Made by a program: the position numbers and the translations under genes. 64,000 nt of DNA, taken from NCBI GenBank assembly GCA_944332995.1, contig CALVKR010000005.1, forward strand, positions 47,671 to 111,670, in the 5' to 3' direction. Position 1 is the stretch's first letter; each line of letters starts with the position of its first letter. The notes beneath the pieces were generated by a model. It saw only the letters and a program-made list of their open reading frames with translations. It was not told where the DNA came from and ran no database searches. The stretch comes from an uncultured Clostridia bacterium. Its GTDB lineage: Bacteria; Bacillota; Clostridia; Christensenellales; CAG-917. This document shows positions 36,309-44,261 of the stretch, piece after piece.

Positions 36309-36993
36309 GATAATCAAAACCGAGGAAGAATTATCGAATATCATAAAGAGTGCTTCAATTACCGATAAAGTGTTTGACCTCGTTTTGGAAAATATCAAAA
36401 TCGGTATGACGGAAGTGGAAGTCGCAAACTTTATCGAGCAAAGTTTTATAAGGCTCGGAGGCGAGAAACTTTCGTTTGATACAATCGTGGCGTTCGGTGA
36501 AAACGGAGCCGAGCCGCATCACGTTCCTTGCGACAGGAGGCTGAGCGGTGCGGAATTTGTCACGATAGATATGGGCACGGTGGTAGGCGGATACTGTTCC
36601 GACTTTACGAGGACGTTTGCCGTGGGCGGTGCGACAAGGGAAATGCTTGACGTTTACGAAGCCGTCCGTGAAGCGGAAAAAATCGGAGCGGACGCCTTGA
36701 AAGACGGAGCAAAGTGCTTTGACGTCGATAAGGCGGTAAGAGATTATCTGACCGAAAAAGGATACGGCGATAAATTCATTCACGGCACGGGACACGGAGT
36801 AGGACTGGAAATTCACGAAGCGCCCACGCTCAATACAAAGAGCGACGAGGTATTAAAAGACAATATGGTCGTAACCGTTGAACCCGGCGTTTATATCGAG
36901 GGATGTCTCGGCGTAAGAATCGAAAATCTTTATATCGTGGGAAGAGCAGAGCCTCTTTCGAGACACGATACAAAACTTATAATTATCGGCTAA
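36298..36993 (+). CDS. M24B metallopeptidase (Xaa-Pro dipeptidase/aminopeptidase type) without N-terminal domain
   Basis: This 231-residue protein is the pita-bread catalytic half of a proline peptidase. The five metal ligands are visible as D91, D102, H166, E195 and E209, in the motifs [42 protein letters not shown] and VRIEN. Motif wording fits prolidase-type (M24B) rather than methionine aminopeptidase. M24B enzymes normally carry a creatinase-like N-terminal domain of about 120 residues, which is missing here. The start overlaps rny, and efp follows, as in the B. subtilis yqhT-efp pair. The alternative reading as a Map-like enzyme is less likely. Confidence 0.85.
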   Translation: MQNRIIKTEEELSNIIKSASITDKVFDLVLENIKIGMTEVEVANFIEQSFIRLGGEKLSFDTIVAFGENGAEPHHVPCDRRLSGAEFVTIDMGTVVGGYCSDFTRTFAVGGATREMLDVYEAVREAEKIGADALKDGAKCFDVDKAVRDYLTEKGYGDKFIHGTGHGVGLEIHEAPTLNTKSDEVLKDNMVVTVEPGVYIEGCLGVRIENLYIVGRAEPLSRHDTKLIIIG

Positions 36994-37020
36994 ACGCAGT
37001 TTAGCTTAAATATTTTAAAC

Positions 37021-37049
37021 AGGAGGACGCTTTTAAAGCGAAAGAAACT
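37021..37049 (+). promoter_or_regulatory. efp translation start with displaced ribosome binding site
   Basis: The only strong Shine-Dalgarno sequence, AGGAGG (37021-37026), is 23 nt before the ATG. A small hairpin CGCTT-TTA-AAGCG (37028-37040) between them would shorten the effective spacing to about 10 nt. Confidence 0.45.
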
Positions 37050-37613
37050 ATGGCTCAGATACTTGCAGGCGATTTCAGAAAAGGCATCACCTTTCAGATG
37101 GACAACAACATAATGGTTATTGTCGATTTCCAACACGTTAAACCGGGTAAAGGTGCCGCTTTTGTAAGAACCAAAATCAAAAACGTCATTACGGGTAGCG
37201 TTTTGGAAAAAACTTTCAACCCCACGGAAAAATTTGAACTTGCTCACATCGAGAGGAGAACGATGGAGTATTTATACAACGACGGCGAACTTTACTACTT
37301 CATGGACACCGAAAACTACGAGCAGATTCCGCTCAACAAGTCGCAGGTTGAGGACGCTCTCAACTTTGTAAAAGAAAATATGACCGTCGATATGAAATTC
37401 TTTAACGGTCAGCCTTTCAGCGTCGAGCCCCCGAACTTCGTCGAACTCAAGATAACCTTCTGCGAGCCGGGCGTCAGAGGCGATACAGCCACTCCGGGAA
37501 CTAAACCCGCCACGCTCGAGACGGGATACGTCATTCAGGTGCCTTTCTTCGTCAACGAGGGGGATACCATAAGAGTGGATACGAGAACCGGCGAATATAT
37601 GTCGAGAGTATAA
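37050..37613 (+). CDS. efp: Translation elongation factor P
   Basis: EF-P relieves ribosome stalling at polyproline. The 187-residue protein has the normal three-domain layout. The modification loop is [10 protein letters not shown] with the conserved lysine at about position 32, and the C-terminal OB domain ends [17 protein letters not shown]. It is followed by a terminator, so spoIIIA is separately transcribed. Start chosen by homology ([15 protein letters not shown]). Confidence 0.97.
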   Translation: MAQILAGDFRKGITFQMDNNIMVIVDFQHVKPGKGAAFVRTKIKNVITGSVLEKTFNPTEKFELAHIERRTMEYLYNDGELYYFMDTENYEQIPLNKSQVEDALNFVKENMTVDMKFFNGQPFSVEPPNFVELKITFCEPGVRGDTATPGTKPATLETGYVIQVPFFVNEGDTIRVDTRTGEYMSRV

Positions 37614-37639
37614 TCAAATTATTTTATCAGTTAATATTA

Positions 37640-37668
37640 AAGACCTTGATTTACGCAAGGTCTTTTTT
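37640..37668 (+). terminator. Rho-independent terminator after efp
   Basis: Stem AGACCTTG (37641-37648) with CAAGGTCT (37656-37663), loop ATTTACG, then TTTTT. Confidence 0.85.
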
Positions 37669-38001
37669 ATTTTGTTTTGCGGTGTAAAGTCAAAAATTCA
37701 ATTTACATTTGCATTTAAGTTTTCCGCTTGTTGCGCACAATGCAAAAGCGAATACGGGTGCATTGCCAAGTTTATAAAGCTAATATATCGGTAGCTTTTT
37801 CAATTTTATAAAGTGAAGGTTTTAGCAGGATTTTCAAGTTTATAAAGCGTAAATTTAGGTAGTATTTTTTATAAAGTTTTAAAGAAATACTCTTTAAAGC
37901 AACAATTTAACCTTTTAATTTTTTACTATCGTCTCTTTTGCGAAAATTGTATCATTTTGTCTTCCCATTATAACGCCGTCGGTTTTTTCATAGCTTATAG
38001 T
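37669..38001. other. AT-rich region upstream of spoIIIAA
   Basis: The word TTTATAAAG recurs four times between 37770 and 37880 (near 37771, 37807, 37842 and 37870), giving an imperfect repeat of about 35 bp. A mother-cell (sigma-E) promoter is expected here. The best candidate, ATAA with CATAGCTT at 37989-37996, matches only loosely, so I do not call it. Confidence 0.4.
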
Positions 38002-38850
38002 GTGAAATTGTTTACGGGCGTTCTCGCTTTGTATATATCGAAATATTCATATGACGAGCTCTATGAAATAAGGCTCAGGTTAAACCGACCCGCAGTGCTC
38101 AAGACGAAGTCGGGCACCGTCAAACTGAGGCACGACAGCGGAAGGTATTATATCGTGACGAAAGAGGATATCGACAGAGTGGTGGGAGTGTCGAGCGGAT
38201 TTTCCGTATACTCGGTGACGGAAGAACTTGTTTCGGGATATTTAAGGTATGAAAAGGGAGTGAGGATAGGCGCTGTCGGAGAAGGCGTCGTAGAGGGCGG
38301 CAGACTCATTTCTCTAAAGAGCGTTTCAAGCCTGCTTATAAGACTCCCTCACGAGATAAAGGGGATAGGCGACAGGGTAAAAGCGCAGGCAAAAGGCGCA
38401 AAAAACATTTTGGTGATATCTCCGCCCGGTTGCGGAAAGACGACGCTTCTGCGTGACCTTGCGAGGGCGTATTCAAAGGAGTGTCAGACGTTGATTATCG
38501 ACGAAAGAGGGGAACTTGCCGCTTTATCCGACGGAGTGCCGTGTCTTGACGTAGGAGAGTGCGACGTGGTTGCCAACGTGCCTAAGATAATTGCCTACGA
38601 AAACTGCGTCAGGGCAATGTCACCCGAGCTTATCGTGACGGACGAGATTTTCAAAAGAGGGGAAATAGAGGCGGTAAAAGATATTGTGAGGGCGGGAGTC
38701 AGAGTTTTCGCTTCCGTTCATGCAAGCGGCGCAGACGATTTGACGGGGGATTTTAAATTGCTTAAAGAAACCTTTGACTGCCACGTCGTTTTGTCGGATA
38801 AGCCCTCGGTCGGGCATATCGAAAAGATAGATTTAAGAGGTGAAAATTGA
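38002..38850 (+). CDS. spoIIIAA: Stage III sporulation protein AA (secretion-type ATPase)
   Basis: SpoIIIAA is the ATPase of the SpoIIIA-SpoIIQ feeding-tube complex in the engulfing mother-cell membrane. I use the GTG at 38002 (MKLFTGVLALYISKYSYDEL), giving 282 residues. The open frame extends further upstream to a TTG at 37957 without family similarity. Walker A is SPPGCGKTTLLRDLAR (around residue 140-150), and IDERGEL and VTDEIF mark later ATPase motifs. The stop overlaps spoIIIAB by 4 bp. All eight genes follow in the canonical order. Confidence 0.93.
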   Translation: MKLFTGVLALYISKYSYDELYEIRLRLNRPAVLKTKSGTVKLRHDSGRYYIVTKEDIDRVVGVSSGFSVYSVTEELVSGYLRYEKGVRIGAVGEGVVEGGRLISLKSVSSLLIRLPHEIKGIGDRVKAQAKGAKNILVISPPGCGKTTLLRDLARAYSKECQTLIIDERGELAALSDGVPCLDVGECDVVANVPKIIAYENCVRAMSPELIVTDEIFKRGEIEAVKDIVRAGVRVFASVHASGADDLTGDFKLLKETFDCHVVLSDKPSVGHIEKIDLRGEN

Positions 38851-39323
38851 TAAGTCTTGTGGCAGGCGGATTGATTGCCGTAGCTTTTACGCTTGTGGGT
38901 ATGTCTATCAACAGGCGGTATAAACTGCGAAAGGAAGCGTTTCAAACGCTTTACGATTTTTCCGTAAAGCTGAAAGGGGATATATCCTACCTTAAGACGA
39001 ATTTGCCTACCGTCATAAAAAACTATTTTGACGACGGCAAATCTCCCCTCGGGCAGGCGATGCTCAAATACGCCGAAAGTCCGTCGGAAAACTTTGTGCC
39101 GGATATAAGTTTTTTTAAGGACAAAGAGAAAAAGGAAGTGACTAAATATCTTTACGCTATCGGTTCTCTGCCTTATTCGGAAAGTCTTAATATGACGGAC
39201 AGAATGATTGAAAATTATAAACAGCTCAAAGAAAAAAGCGAAATCGAAGCTAAAAAACTCGGCTCTATGTATTTTAAACTGCTCGTGTTGCTCGGGTTCG
39301 CCATAATGCTGATTGTGTCTTAG
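38847..39323 (+). CDS. spoIIIAB: Stage III sporulation protein AB
   Basis: SpoIIIAB is a membrane protein of the SpoIIIA complex, related to GspF-like proteins. The 158-residue protein has hydrophobic segments at both ends (about 2-18 and 141-158) and the family signature RRYKLRKEAFQTLYDFSVKLKGDISYLKTNLP. Its ATG overlaps the spoIIIAA stop, and spoIIIAC begins 8 bp after it. Confidence 0.9.
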   Translation: MISLVAGGLIAVAFTLVGMSINRRYKLRKEAFQTLYDFSVKLKGDISYLKTNLPTVIKNYFDDGKSPLGQAMLKYAESPSENFVPDISFFKDKEKKEVTKYLYAIGSLPYSESLNMTDRMIENYKQLKEKSEIEAKKLGSMYFKLLVLLGFAIMLIVS

Positions 39324-39331
39324 AGGTTGAA

Positions 39332-39526
39332 ATGAATATAAGTATTTTAATAAAAATCGCAGGCATCGGTCTTTTGACGGCGATAGTTGCAATTATTCTC
39401 AAAAAGAGCGATAAAGACGAAATTGCCACCTTTGCGACGCTGGCAGGACTCATTATCGTCATATTTTTGATAGTCGATATGCTCGGCGGACTGTTCGATA
39501 CGGTCAAATCGATATTTGCCTTGTGA
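39332..39526 (+). CDS. spoIIIAC: Stage III sporulation protein AC
   Basis: A 64-residue protein with two transmembrane helices and the conserved start NISILIKIAGIGLLTAIVAIILKKSDKDE. SpoIIIAC and AD are related small membrane subunits of the channel. The stop overlaps the GTG or TTG start region of spoIIIAD by 4 bp. A ribosome binding site AGAGGTTGAA precedes the ATG. Confidence 0.92.
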   Translation: MNISILIKIAGIGLLTAIVAIILKKSDKDEIATFATLAGLIIVIFLIVDMLGGLFDTVKSIFAL

Positions 39527-39912
39527 GCATAGTAAAACTTATCGGAATTGCCGTGCTCGGCGTCATAATCGTGCAGTTGCTCCGCTCGTCAAAGCCGGAG
39601 TTTGCCACTCTTGCCACGATAGCCACGGGCGTCGTTATGCTTATCGTGCTCGTCAATTCGCTCAGCTCGGTCATCGTCGCATTTCAGGGTATTATCGACA
39701 AAAGCGGATTGCCGAATTCGCTGTTCACCCTCGTTTTGAAAATCATAGGCATAGGGTATCTGACGGAATATTCCGCTTCGATATGCGAGGACGCCGGGTG
39801 CGCTTCGCTCGGCTCTAAAATACAGCTTGGCGGCAAACTCGTCATTTTCGGATTGAGTATAGGGATAATAACCAATCTTATCGACGTCGTGTCGAAAATA
39901 TCGATAGGGTAA
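39523..39912 (+). CDS. spoIIIAD: Stage III sporulation protein AD
   Basis: This 129-residue integral membrane protein has about four hydrophobic segments and the family segments KPEFATLATIATGVVMLIVL and GIGYLTEYSASICEDAGCASLGSKIQLGGKL. Start is GTG overlapping spoIIIAC. A 63-bp gap separates it from spoIIIAE, the largest in the operon. Part of the SpoIIIA channel. Confidence 0.92.
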   Translation: MSIVKLIGIAVLGVIIVQLLRSSKPEFATLATIATGVVMLIVLVNSLSSVIVAFQGIIDKSGLPNSLFTLVLKIIGIGYLTEYSASICEDAGCASLGSKIQLGGKLVIFGLSIGIITNLIDVVSKISIG

Positions 39913-39975
39913 TGGTTTTTCGTAGCGATAAAATCGCAACGGAGAGGCTCGGAACTCTCGGGGTGCTAAGAAGGT

Positions 39976-41187
39976 ATGCGTTTGGCAATAAAATTAAAGG
40001 CAAGGTCCTTTAGAAATTTGAGCAATATTCAAAAGAGAACCGTTATATTTTCGCTTGCCATGTGCGTTGCCGTTTTGGCAATGTGTCTTGCGCCAACCGT
40101 CGCATACGCCGATTTTACCGACAGAGCGGACGACGTGGATTTTTCTTCATTTGAAGATTATATCAAAACGTTGGAAAAGGAACAGCAGGACGCTTTAAAT
40201 TTCACGTCGGTAAAAGAGCTTGTGAAAAAACTTTTAAGCGGTGAAAGCGACGATTTTTTCTCGGGATTCTATTCCGCTTTTTCAAACGCCGCTTTAAACT
40301 ATTTCTTTTCTTTTTTGCCGTCTTTTCTGGCGATAGTGACTATTTCCGTATTTACGGCAATACTGACGCAAGCCGTATCCGGGTTTAAAAAGAAGGAAAC
40401 GGAAGAGGTGGTCAGGTTTGTAACTTTTGCCGCAATATCCACCATTTTGCTTGTGATAATATCAAACATTGCCACTATGTGCGTGACGCTTCTGGGCAAT
40501 CTCGGAAAGATATCCGCATTTTTGTTTCCGCCGCTACTTACGATAGTCAGCGGACTTGGCGGTCACGCCACGGTCGCCACGCTTCAGCCGATGATGGCGG
40601 TAATGTCAAGCGGAATAATCGCACTGATAAACTCGCTCATTCTGCCTTTGTTTTTATCCACGACGGTGCTGTCAATTGTCGGCAATCTGTCAAGCAGGGT
40701 GAGCCTGGATAAACTCTCGGGCAGTTTTAAGACCTTTGGCACTTTCGTCATAGGCGGCGTATTTTCGCTGTTTATCACGTTTATAACCTTTCAGGGGATA
40801 ACTACTTCCTCTTTCGATTCGATAAGTTTTAACGCCTCCAAATATATGGTGTCAAGCTACGTCCCTATATTGGGCGGCTACGTTTCCGAGGGATTCGACC
40901 TTGCCGTGGCAGGCGTGGTGCTGTTAAAAAACTCGATAGGATACGTCGGAATGCTGTTGTTGCTTGCCACGATTTTGTTTCCGCTTGTGAAAGTTTTGAT
41001 ATTCGTGCTGTGTCTTAAATTCTGTTCTGCCGTCGTAGAGCCTATCGGTGAAAAGAGGATAGCGAATATGCTATCTCAGCTGTCTAAAAACTCGATGCTG
41101 TTAGTTACGGCGATAATAGGCGTGACGTTCATGTTTTTGGTGCTTATCATGCTCGTCATAACGTCTTGCAATATGGGGGTAATATGA
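39976..41187 (+). CDS. spoIIIAE: Stage III sporulation protein AE
   Basis: SpoIIIAE is the large polytopic subunit. The 403-residue protein has a signal-like segment (about 25-45, cleavage plausible after AYA), a hydrophilic stretch and then about seven to eight transmembrane segments from about 105 to 400. AGAAGG precedes the ATG. The last bases overlap spoIIIAF (ATGA). Confidence 0.93.
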   Translation: MRLAIKLKARSFRNLSNIQKRTVIFSLAMCVAVLAMCLAPTVAYADFTDRADDVDFSSFEDYIKTLEKEQQDALNFTSVKELVKKLLSGESDDFFSGFYSAFSNAALNYFFSFLPSFLAIVTISVFTAILTQAVSGFKKKETEEVVRFVTFAAISTILLVIISNIATMCVTLLGNLGKISAFLFPPLLTIVSGLGGHATVATLQPMMAVMSSGIIALINSLILPLFLSTTVLSIVGNLSSRVSLDKLSGSFKTFGTFVIGGVFSLFITFITFQGITTSSFDSISFNASKYMVSSYVPILGGYVSEGFDLAVAGVVLLKNSIGYVGMLLLLATILFPLVKVLIFVLCLKFCSAVVEPIGEKRIANMLSQLSKNSMLLVTAIIGVTFMFLVLIMLVITSCNMGVI

Positions 41188-41642
41188 GCGGTTGGGTATT
41201 ATCCGTCACGGCGGTAGTTTGTCTTACCGTGCTTTTAGATATCATCATGCCGGACGGACAAATGAAAAAATACGTCAAAGGTATAGTGTCGATAATCGTT
41301 ATATTCGTCATCGTGACGCCGCTCGCTTCCCTCGCCGTGGGCAAATTCGATTTGACAAAAGGGAATATAACCATTGATTCCGATATGTTGGAGAGTTTGG
41401 AAAGCACGTCCGACAGATACAGGGAAATTCAGCTTGAGAGTATGCTGTCCGACGACGGCATAACCGCCGACGTCAAAATAGTAAGCGAGAACGGCAAGAA
41501 AAAAGTTGAGGTAATTATTAAAAATGAAGTTCTTAGCGAGAACGAAATGAATATACTTAAGCAGAAAGTATCTAAGACTGTCGCCGAGTTTTTGGACATA
41601 GACGATAGCGACGTCAGCGTCGAGGTGAGCGATGGAAGTTGA
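41184..41642 (+). CDS. spoIIIAF: Stage III sporulation protein AF
   Basis: I start this protein at the ATG at 41184 (MSGWVLSVTAVVCLTVLLD), which overlaps the spoIIIAE stop and follows a GGGGGT ribosome binding site; an in-frame start 18 bp earlier is less well placed. The 152-residue protein has two transmembrane helices followed by an extracytoplasmic ring-forming domain (about 95-150). It resembles secretion-system ring proteins. Its 3' end overlaps spoIIIAG by 11 bp. Confidence 0.92.
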   Translation: MSGWVLSVTAVVCLTVLLDIIMPDGQMKKYVKGIVSIIVIFVIVTPLASLAVGKFDLTKGNITIDSDMLESLESTSDRYREIQLESMLSDDGITADVKIVSENGKKKVEVIIKNEVLSENEMNILKQKVSKTVAEFLDIDDSDVSVEVSDGS

Positions 41643-42051
41643 GGTTGTCAAAAAGACGTCTAAGGGTATTAAAGCGAAAATCGCACCTTGGATTGCCAAA
41701 CTGAAAAAGATAAAAAATATCGAGTTTATCCTCTGTCTTTTCATAATCGCCATCGCGCTTTTGCTGTATAACGGTCTGACCAAAGAGAATAACGACGAGT
41801 CGATAGCGGTGAGCACCGAAACGGTGGTAAGCAGTGAGGAAGCTCGCCTTGCGGAAATTTTATCGAATATTGAGGGGGCAGGCGAGGTCAGCGTAATGAT
41901 AACTCACTCGGGCGACGAGATAAACGGCGTGCTCGTAGTGGCAAGCGGAGCCAAGGACATTGCCGTGAGGCTCAGGCTTTTAGAAGCAACAAAGGTGGCT
42001 TTAAACGTTGAAGCGGATATTGTATCCGTTTACGCAAGCAATAAAGTTTAA
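41632..42051 (+). CDS. spoIIIAG: Stage III sporulation protein AG
   Basis: SpoIIIAG forms the large ring of the channel in the intermembrane space. The 139-residue protein is shorter than the B. subtilis version (about 229). One transmembrane segment (about 32-49) precedes a compact ring-building motif domain (LAEILSNIEGAGEVSVMITHSG to the end). The extra insertion that forms the beta-barrel in B. subtilis appears reduced. Confidence 0.9.
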   Translation: MEVEVVKKTSKGIKAKIAPWIAKLKKIKNIEFILCLFIIAIALLLYNGLTKENNDESIAVSTETVVSSEEARLAEILSNIEGAGEVSVMITHSGDEINGVLVVASGAKDIAVRLRLLEATKVALNVEADIVSVYASNKV

Positions 42052-42068
42052 CGGGAAAGGGAGGTATT

Positions 42069-42563
42069 ATGGAATTTTTAAAGAAAAACAAGAAAAAGAT
42101 TTTGGTGTTGTCCATCATGGTGATTCTTCTTGTTGCGACGGGCGTGCTAAACTGGGCACTCAGCACGGACGCAATCGGGTCAACGTCGACGACGACGAGC
42201 ACGGAACCGAGCACTCAGACGTTTTTTAACGCTTACCGCTCGGACAGAACGGCGTTAAGGCAAGAAGAACTGTTGGAACTCGAAGCAATAATCGCCTCGT
42301 CCGACACTTCCGCCACGGCTAAACAGGCGGCTGAGGAAATGAAGCTCGAGCTTGTCGAAAGAATGGATAAAGAACTTTATATCGAGGGGTTGATAAAAGG
42401 TCAGGGCTTTGAGGACGCTATCGTGACGCTCGGCGGAACTACCGCAAACGTGGTAGTCGTGGCAAACGAGCTTCCCCCAAACGACGTTGCAAAGATTGTC
42501 GACCTTGTGGTGGGCGAAACGAGCTACAACGAAAAACAGGTCAACGTAATCCCTTATTCATAA
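42069..42563 (+). CDS. spoIIIAH: Stage III sporulation protein AH
   Basis: SpoIIIAH binds SpoIIQ across the intermembrane space. The 164-residue protein has one membrane anchor (about 11-30), a Ser/Thr-rich linker and a YscJ-like ring domain at the C-terminus (about 60-164, EDAIVTLGGTTANVVVVANELPPNDVAKIVDLV). A GGGAGG ribosome binding site precedes the ATG. No spoIIQ gene is present in the window. Confidence 0.92.
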   Translation: MEFLKKNKKKILVLSIMVILLVATGVLNWALSTDAIGSTSTTTSTEPSTQTFFNAYRSDRTALRQEELLELEAIIASSDTSATAKQAAEEMKLELVERMDKELYIEGLIKGQGFEDAIVTLGGTTANVVVVANELPPNDVAKIVDLVVGETSYNEKQVNVIPYS

Positions 42564-42569
42564 AAATGA

Positions 42570-42598
42570 TTGAGTTTTTCGCTCCGTTGTGTTATACT
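42570..42598 (+). promoter_or_regulatory. Sigma-A promoter of the asp23-family gene
   Basis: TTGAGT (42570-42575), 17-bp spacer, TATACT (42593-42598), followed by GGAGG and the GTG start at 42619. This separates vegetative genes downstream from the sporulation operon. Confidence 0.7.
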
Positions 42599-42618
42599 CA
42601 AGTCGTGGAGGCAGAACG

Positions 42619-42951
42619 GTGGCAAAAATTGATAACTATGAAGTTTATACCGACGTCGTTAAATCGCTCGTTACCGAGGCGGCAAACAACGTGGAGGGCA
42701 TCGAGGTAATCGACGAGAGCAAAAACGTCAAAGGAAGAAGTTTTCGCGGTCAGGGCGTCAGCGTCTATCTGATGCGCGACGACAAGGCGACTATTGATAT
42801 ATTTGCAAACATATATCTCGGCTACAACGTTCCCGACGTCGTCGCCATGGTGCAGGAAGCCGCAAAAAAAGCGGTTGAAGCGGCGACGAGATATACGGTA
42901 ACAAGCATCAACGTGCAGGTAGTCAGCGTAATATTTCCGCCTAACAACTAA
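42619..42951 (+). CDS. Asp23/YqhY family envelope-stress protein
   Basis: Asp23-family proteins of this locus (YqhY in Bacillus) are linked to membrane-lipid homeostasis, although the mechanism is unclear. I start at the GTG at 42619 (MAKIDNYEVYTDVV), seven bases after GGAGG; an open frame from 42589 would overlap the promoter. The 110-residue protein has the core SVYLMRDDKATIDIFANIYLGYNVPDVVAMVQEAAKKAVE. accB and accC, which lie between spoIIIAH and this gene in B. subtilis, are absent. A terminator-like hairpin follows. Confidence 0.88.
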   Translation: MAKIDNYEVYTDVVKSLVTEAANNVEGIEVIDESKNVKGRSFRGQGVSVYLMRDDKATIDIFANIYLGYNVPDVVAMVQEAAKKAVEAATRYTVTSINVQVVSVIFPPNN

Positions 42952-42972
42952 GACGGAAATATTTTATTTTCG

Positions 42973-42996
42973 GACGGCATCTTGCCGTTTGTTTTA
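42973..42996 (+). terminator. Probable terminator between asp23-family gene and nusB
   Basis: ACGGCA-TCT-TGCCGT hairpin followed by TTGTTTTATT. A TATTAT at 42995-43000, 7 nt before the nusB ATG, could be a -10 box for a leaderless nusB transcript, but no good -35 is seen. Confidence 0.55.
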
Positions 42997-43007
42997 TTAT
43001 CTATACT

Positions 43008-43403
43008 ATGAGCAGAAGAACAGCAAGAGAAACAGTTTTTAAATTGGCATTTGAATACAGCTTCAACCGTGAGTTTAACTCGGATACGTTGGAGCTTATG
43101 ACCATGGACGCAACCATGACGGCCGACGACAGAAATTTTGTCGAGTCGACCTATAAAGGAGTGATAAATTTCTACGACGAGTTAAAGTCGCTTATCGAAA
43201 AAAACATAAGCGGATATAGTATCGACAGAATTTATCGTTCCGATTTTATCGTGCTGATGGTTGCTTGTTATGAACTTAAATACACGGATACGCCTTTTGC
43301 CGTCGTCATTAACGAAGCGGTGGAACTCGCCAAAAAATACGGCGAGGAAAAATCCGGCAAGTTTGTAAACGGCGTTTTAAAGGGCGTTATAAGCGAGGGA
43401 TAA
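43008..43403 (+). CDS. nusB: Transcription antitermination factor NusB
   Basis: NusB binds boxA RNA with S10 to prevent termination in rRNA operons. The 131-residue protein begins MSRRTARETVFKLAFEYSF and ends with the conserved FAVVINEAVELAKKYGEEKSGKFVNGVLKGV. There is no Shine-Dalgarno sequence before the ATG. folD begins two bases after the stop. Confidence 0.95.
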   Translation: MSRRTARETVFKLAFEYSFNREFNSDTLELMTMDATMTADDRNFVESTYKGVINFYDELKSLIEKNISGYSIDRIYRSDFIVLMVACYELKYTDTPFAVVINEAVELAKKYGEEKSGKFVNGVLKGVISEG

Positions 43404-43404
43404 A

Positions 43405-44253
43405 ATGGCTAAAATTATCGACGGAAAACAAATAGCGGCACAAGTAAAGGCACAGCTTAAAACGGAAGTTGAACAGTTAAAGGAAAAGGGAGTCGTTCCG
43501 GCACTTGCCGTAATACTTGCAGGCGACAATCCGGCAAGTCAGATTTACGTTAAAAACAAAATCAAGTCGTGCGAGGAAGTGGGCATAAAGTCGCTTTCTT
43601 TCACCTTTGACTCATCTGTCACCGAACAGCAACTCATCGAAACGATAGAGGCGTTAAACGACGACAAGACGGTGGACGGCATTTTGGTGCAGCTTCCTCT
43701 GCCAAAGGGTTTAAGCGAGGAAAAAGTGTTAAAACACATATCCGATTTAAAAGACGTCGACGGATTTTCGCCGGCAAACGTGGGTGCGCTTACGCTCGGC
43801 AGAGATTGCTTTAAGGCGTGCACGCCGTCCGGCTGTATGAAGCTCATTCACTCCACGGGGGTGGATATAAAGGGTAAAAACGCCGTTGTCATCGGCAGAA
43901 GCAATATAGTGGGCAAACCTATGGCGCTCATGCTTTTGGCTGAGGACGCAACGGTTACTGTTTGCCATTCCAAAACGGAAAACCTTGCCGAGATAACGAA
44001 GAAGGCGGATATCTTGGTCGCCGCAGTCGGCCGTGACAGAATGGTTAAGGCGGATATGGTCAAACAGGGAGCAATTGTCATTGACGTAGGCATGAACCGC
44101 ACGAGCGAGGGACTTTTCGGCGACGTGGATTTTGAAAGCGTAAAAGAAGTTGCGTCGTATATAACTCCCGTTCCCGGCGGCGTCGGACCCATGACGATTG
44201 CCATGCTCATGGAAAATACGGTAAAATCCGCAAAAAACAGATTGAATAAATAG
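43405..44253 (+). CDS. folD: Bifunctional methylenetetrahydrofolate dehydrogenase/cyclohydrolase
   Basis: FolD interconverts methylene- and 10-formyl-tetrahydrofolate using NADP, linking Fhs to ThyA in the same window. The 282-residue protein has the catalytic YVKNKIKSCEEVGI lysine region, the ILVQLPLPKGL motif, DVDGFSPANVGAL and the nucleotide-binding VIGRSNIVGKPMALMLL. The C-terminal TPVPGGVGPMTIAML is intact. Ribosome binding site GAGGGAT overlaps the nusB end; xseA follows after 8 bp. Confidence 0.97.
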   Translation: MAKIIDGKQIAAQVKAQLKTEVEQLKEKGVVPALAVILAGDNPASQIYVKNKIKSCEEVGIKSLSFTFDSSVTEQQLIETIEALNDDKTVDGILVQLPLPKGLSEEKVLKHISDLKDVDGFSPANVGALTLGRDCFKACTPSGCMKLIHSTGVDIKGKNAVVIGRSNIVGKPMALMLLAEDATVTVCHSKTENLAEITKKADILVAAVGRDRMVKADMVKQGAIVIDVGMNRTSEGLFGDVDFESVKEVASYITPVPGGVGPMTIAMLMENTVKSAKNRLNK

Positions 44254-44261
44254 GGTAGACA

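Noticed and set aside
37980..38001. A sigma-E promoter for the spoIIIA operon
   Set aside because: The best candidate matches the consensus too loosely to call from sequence alone.
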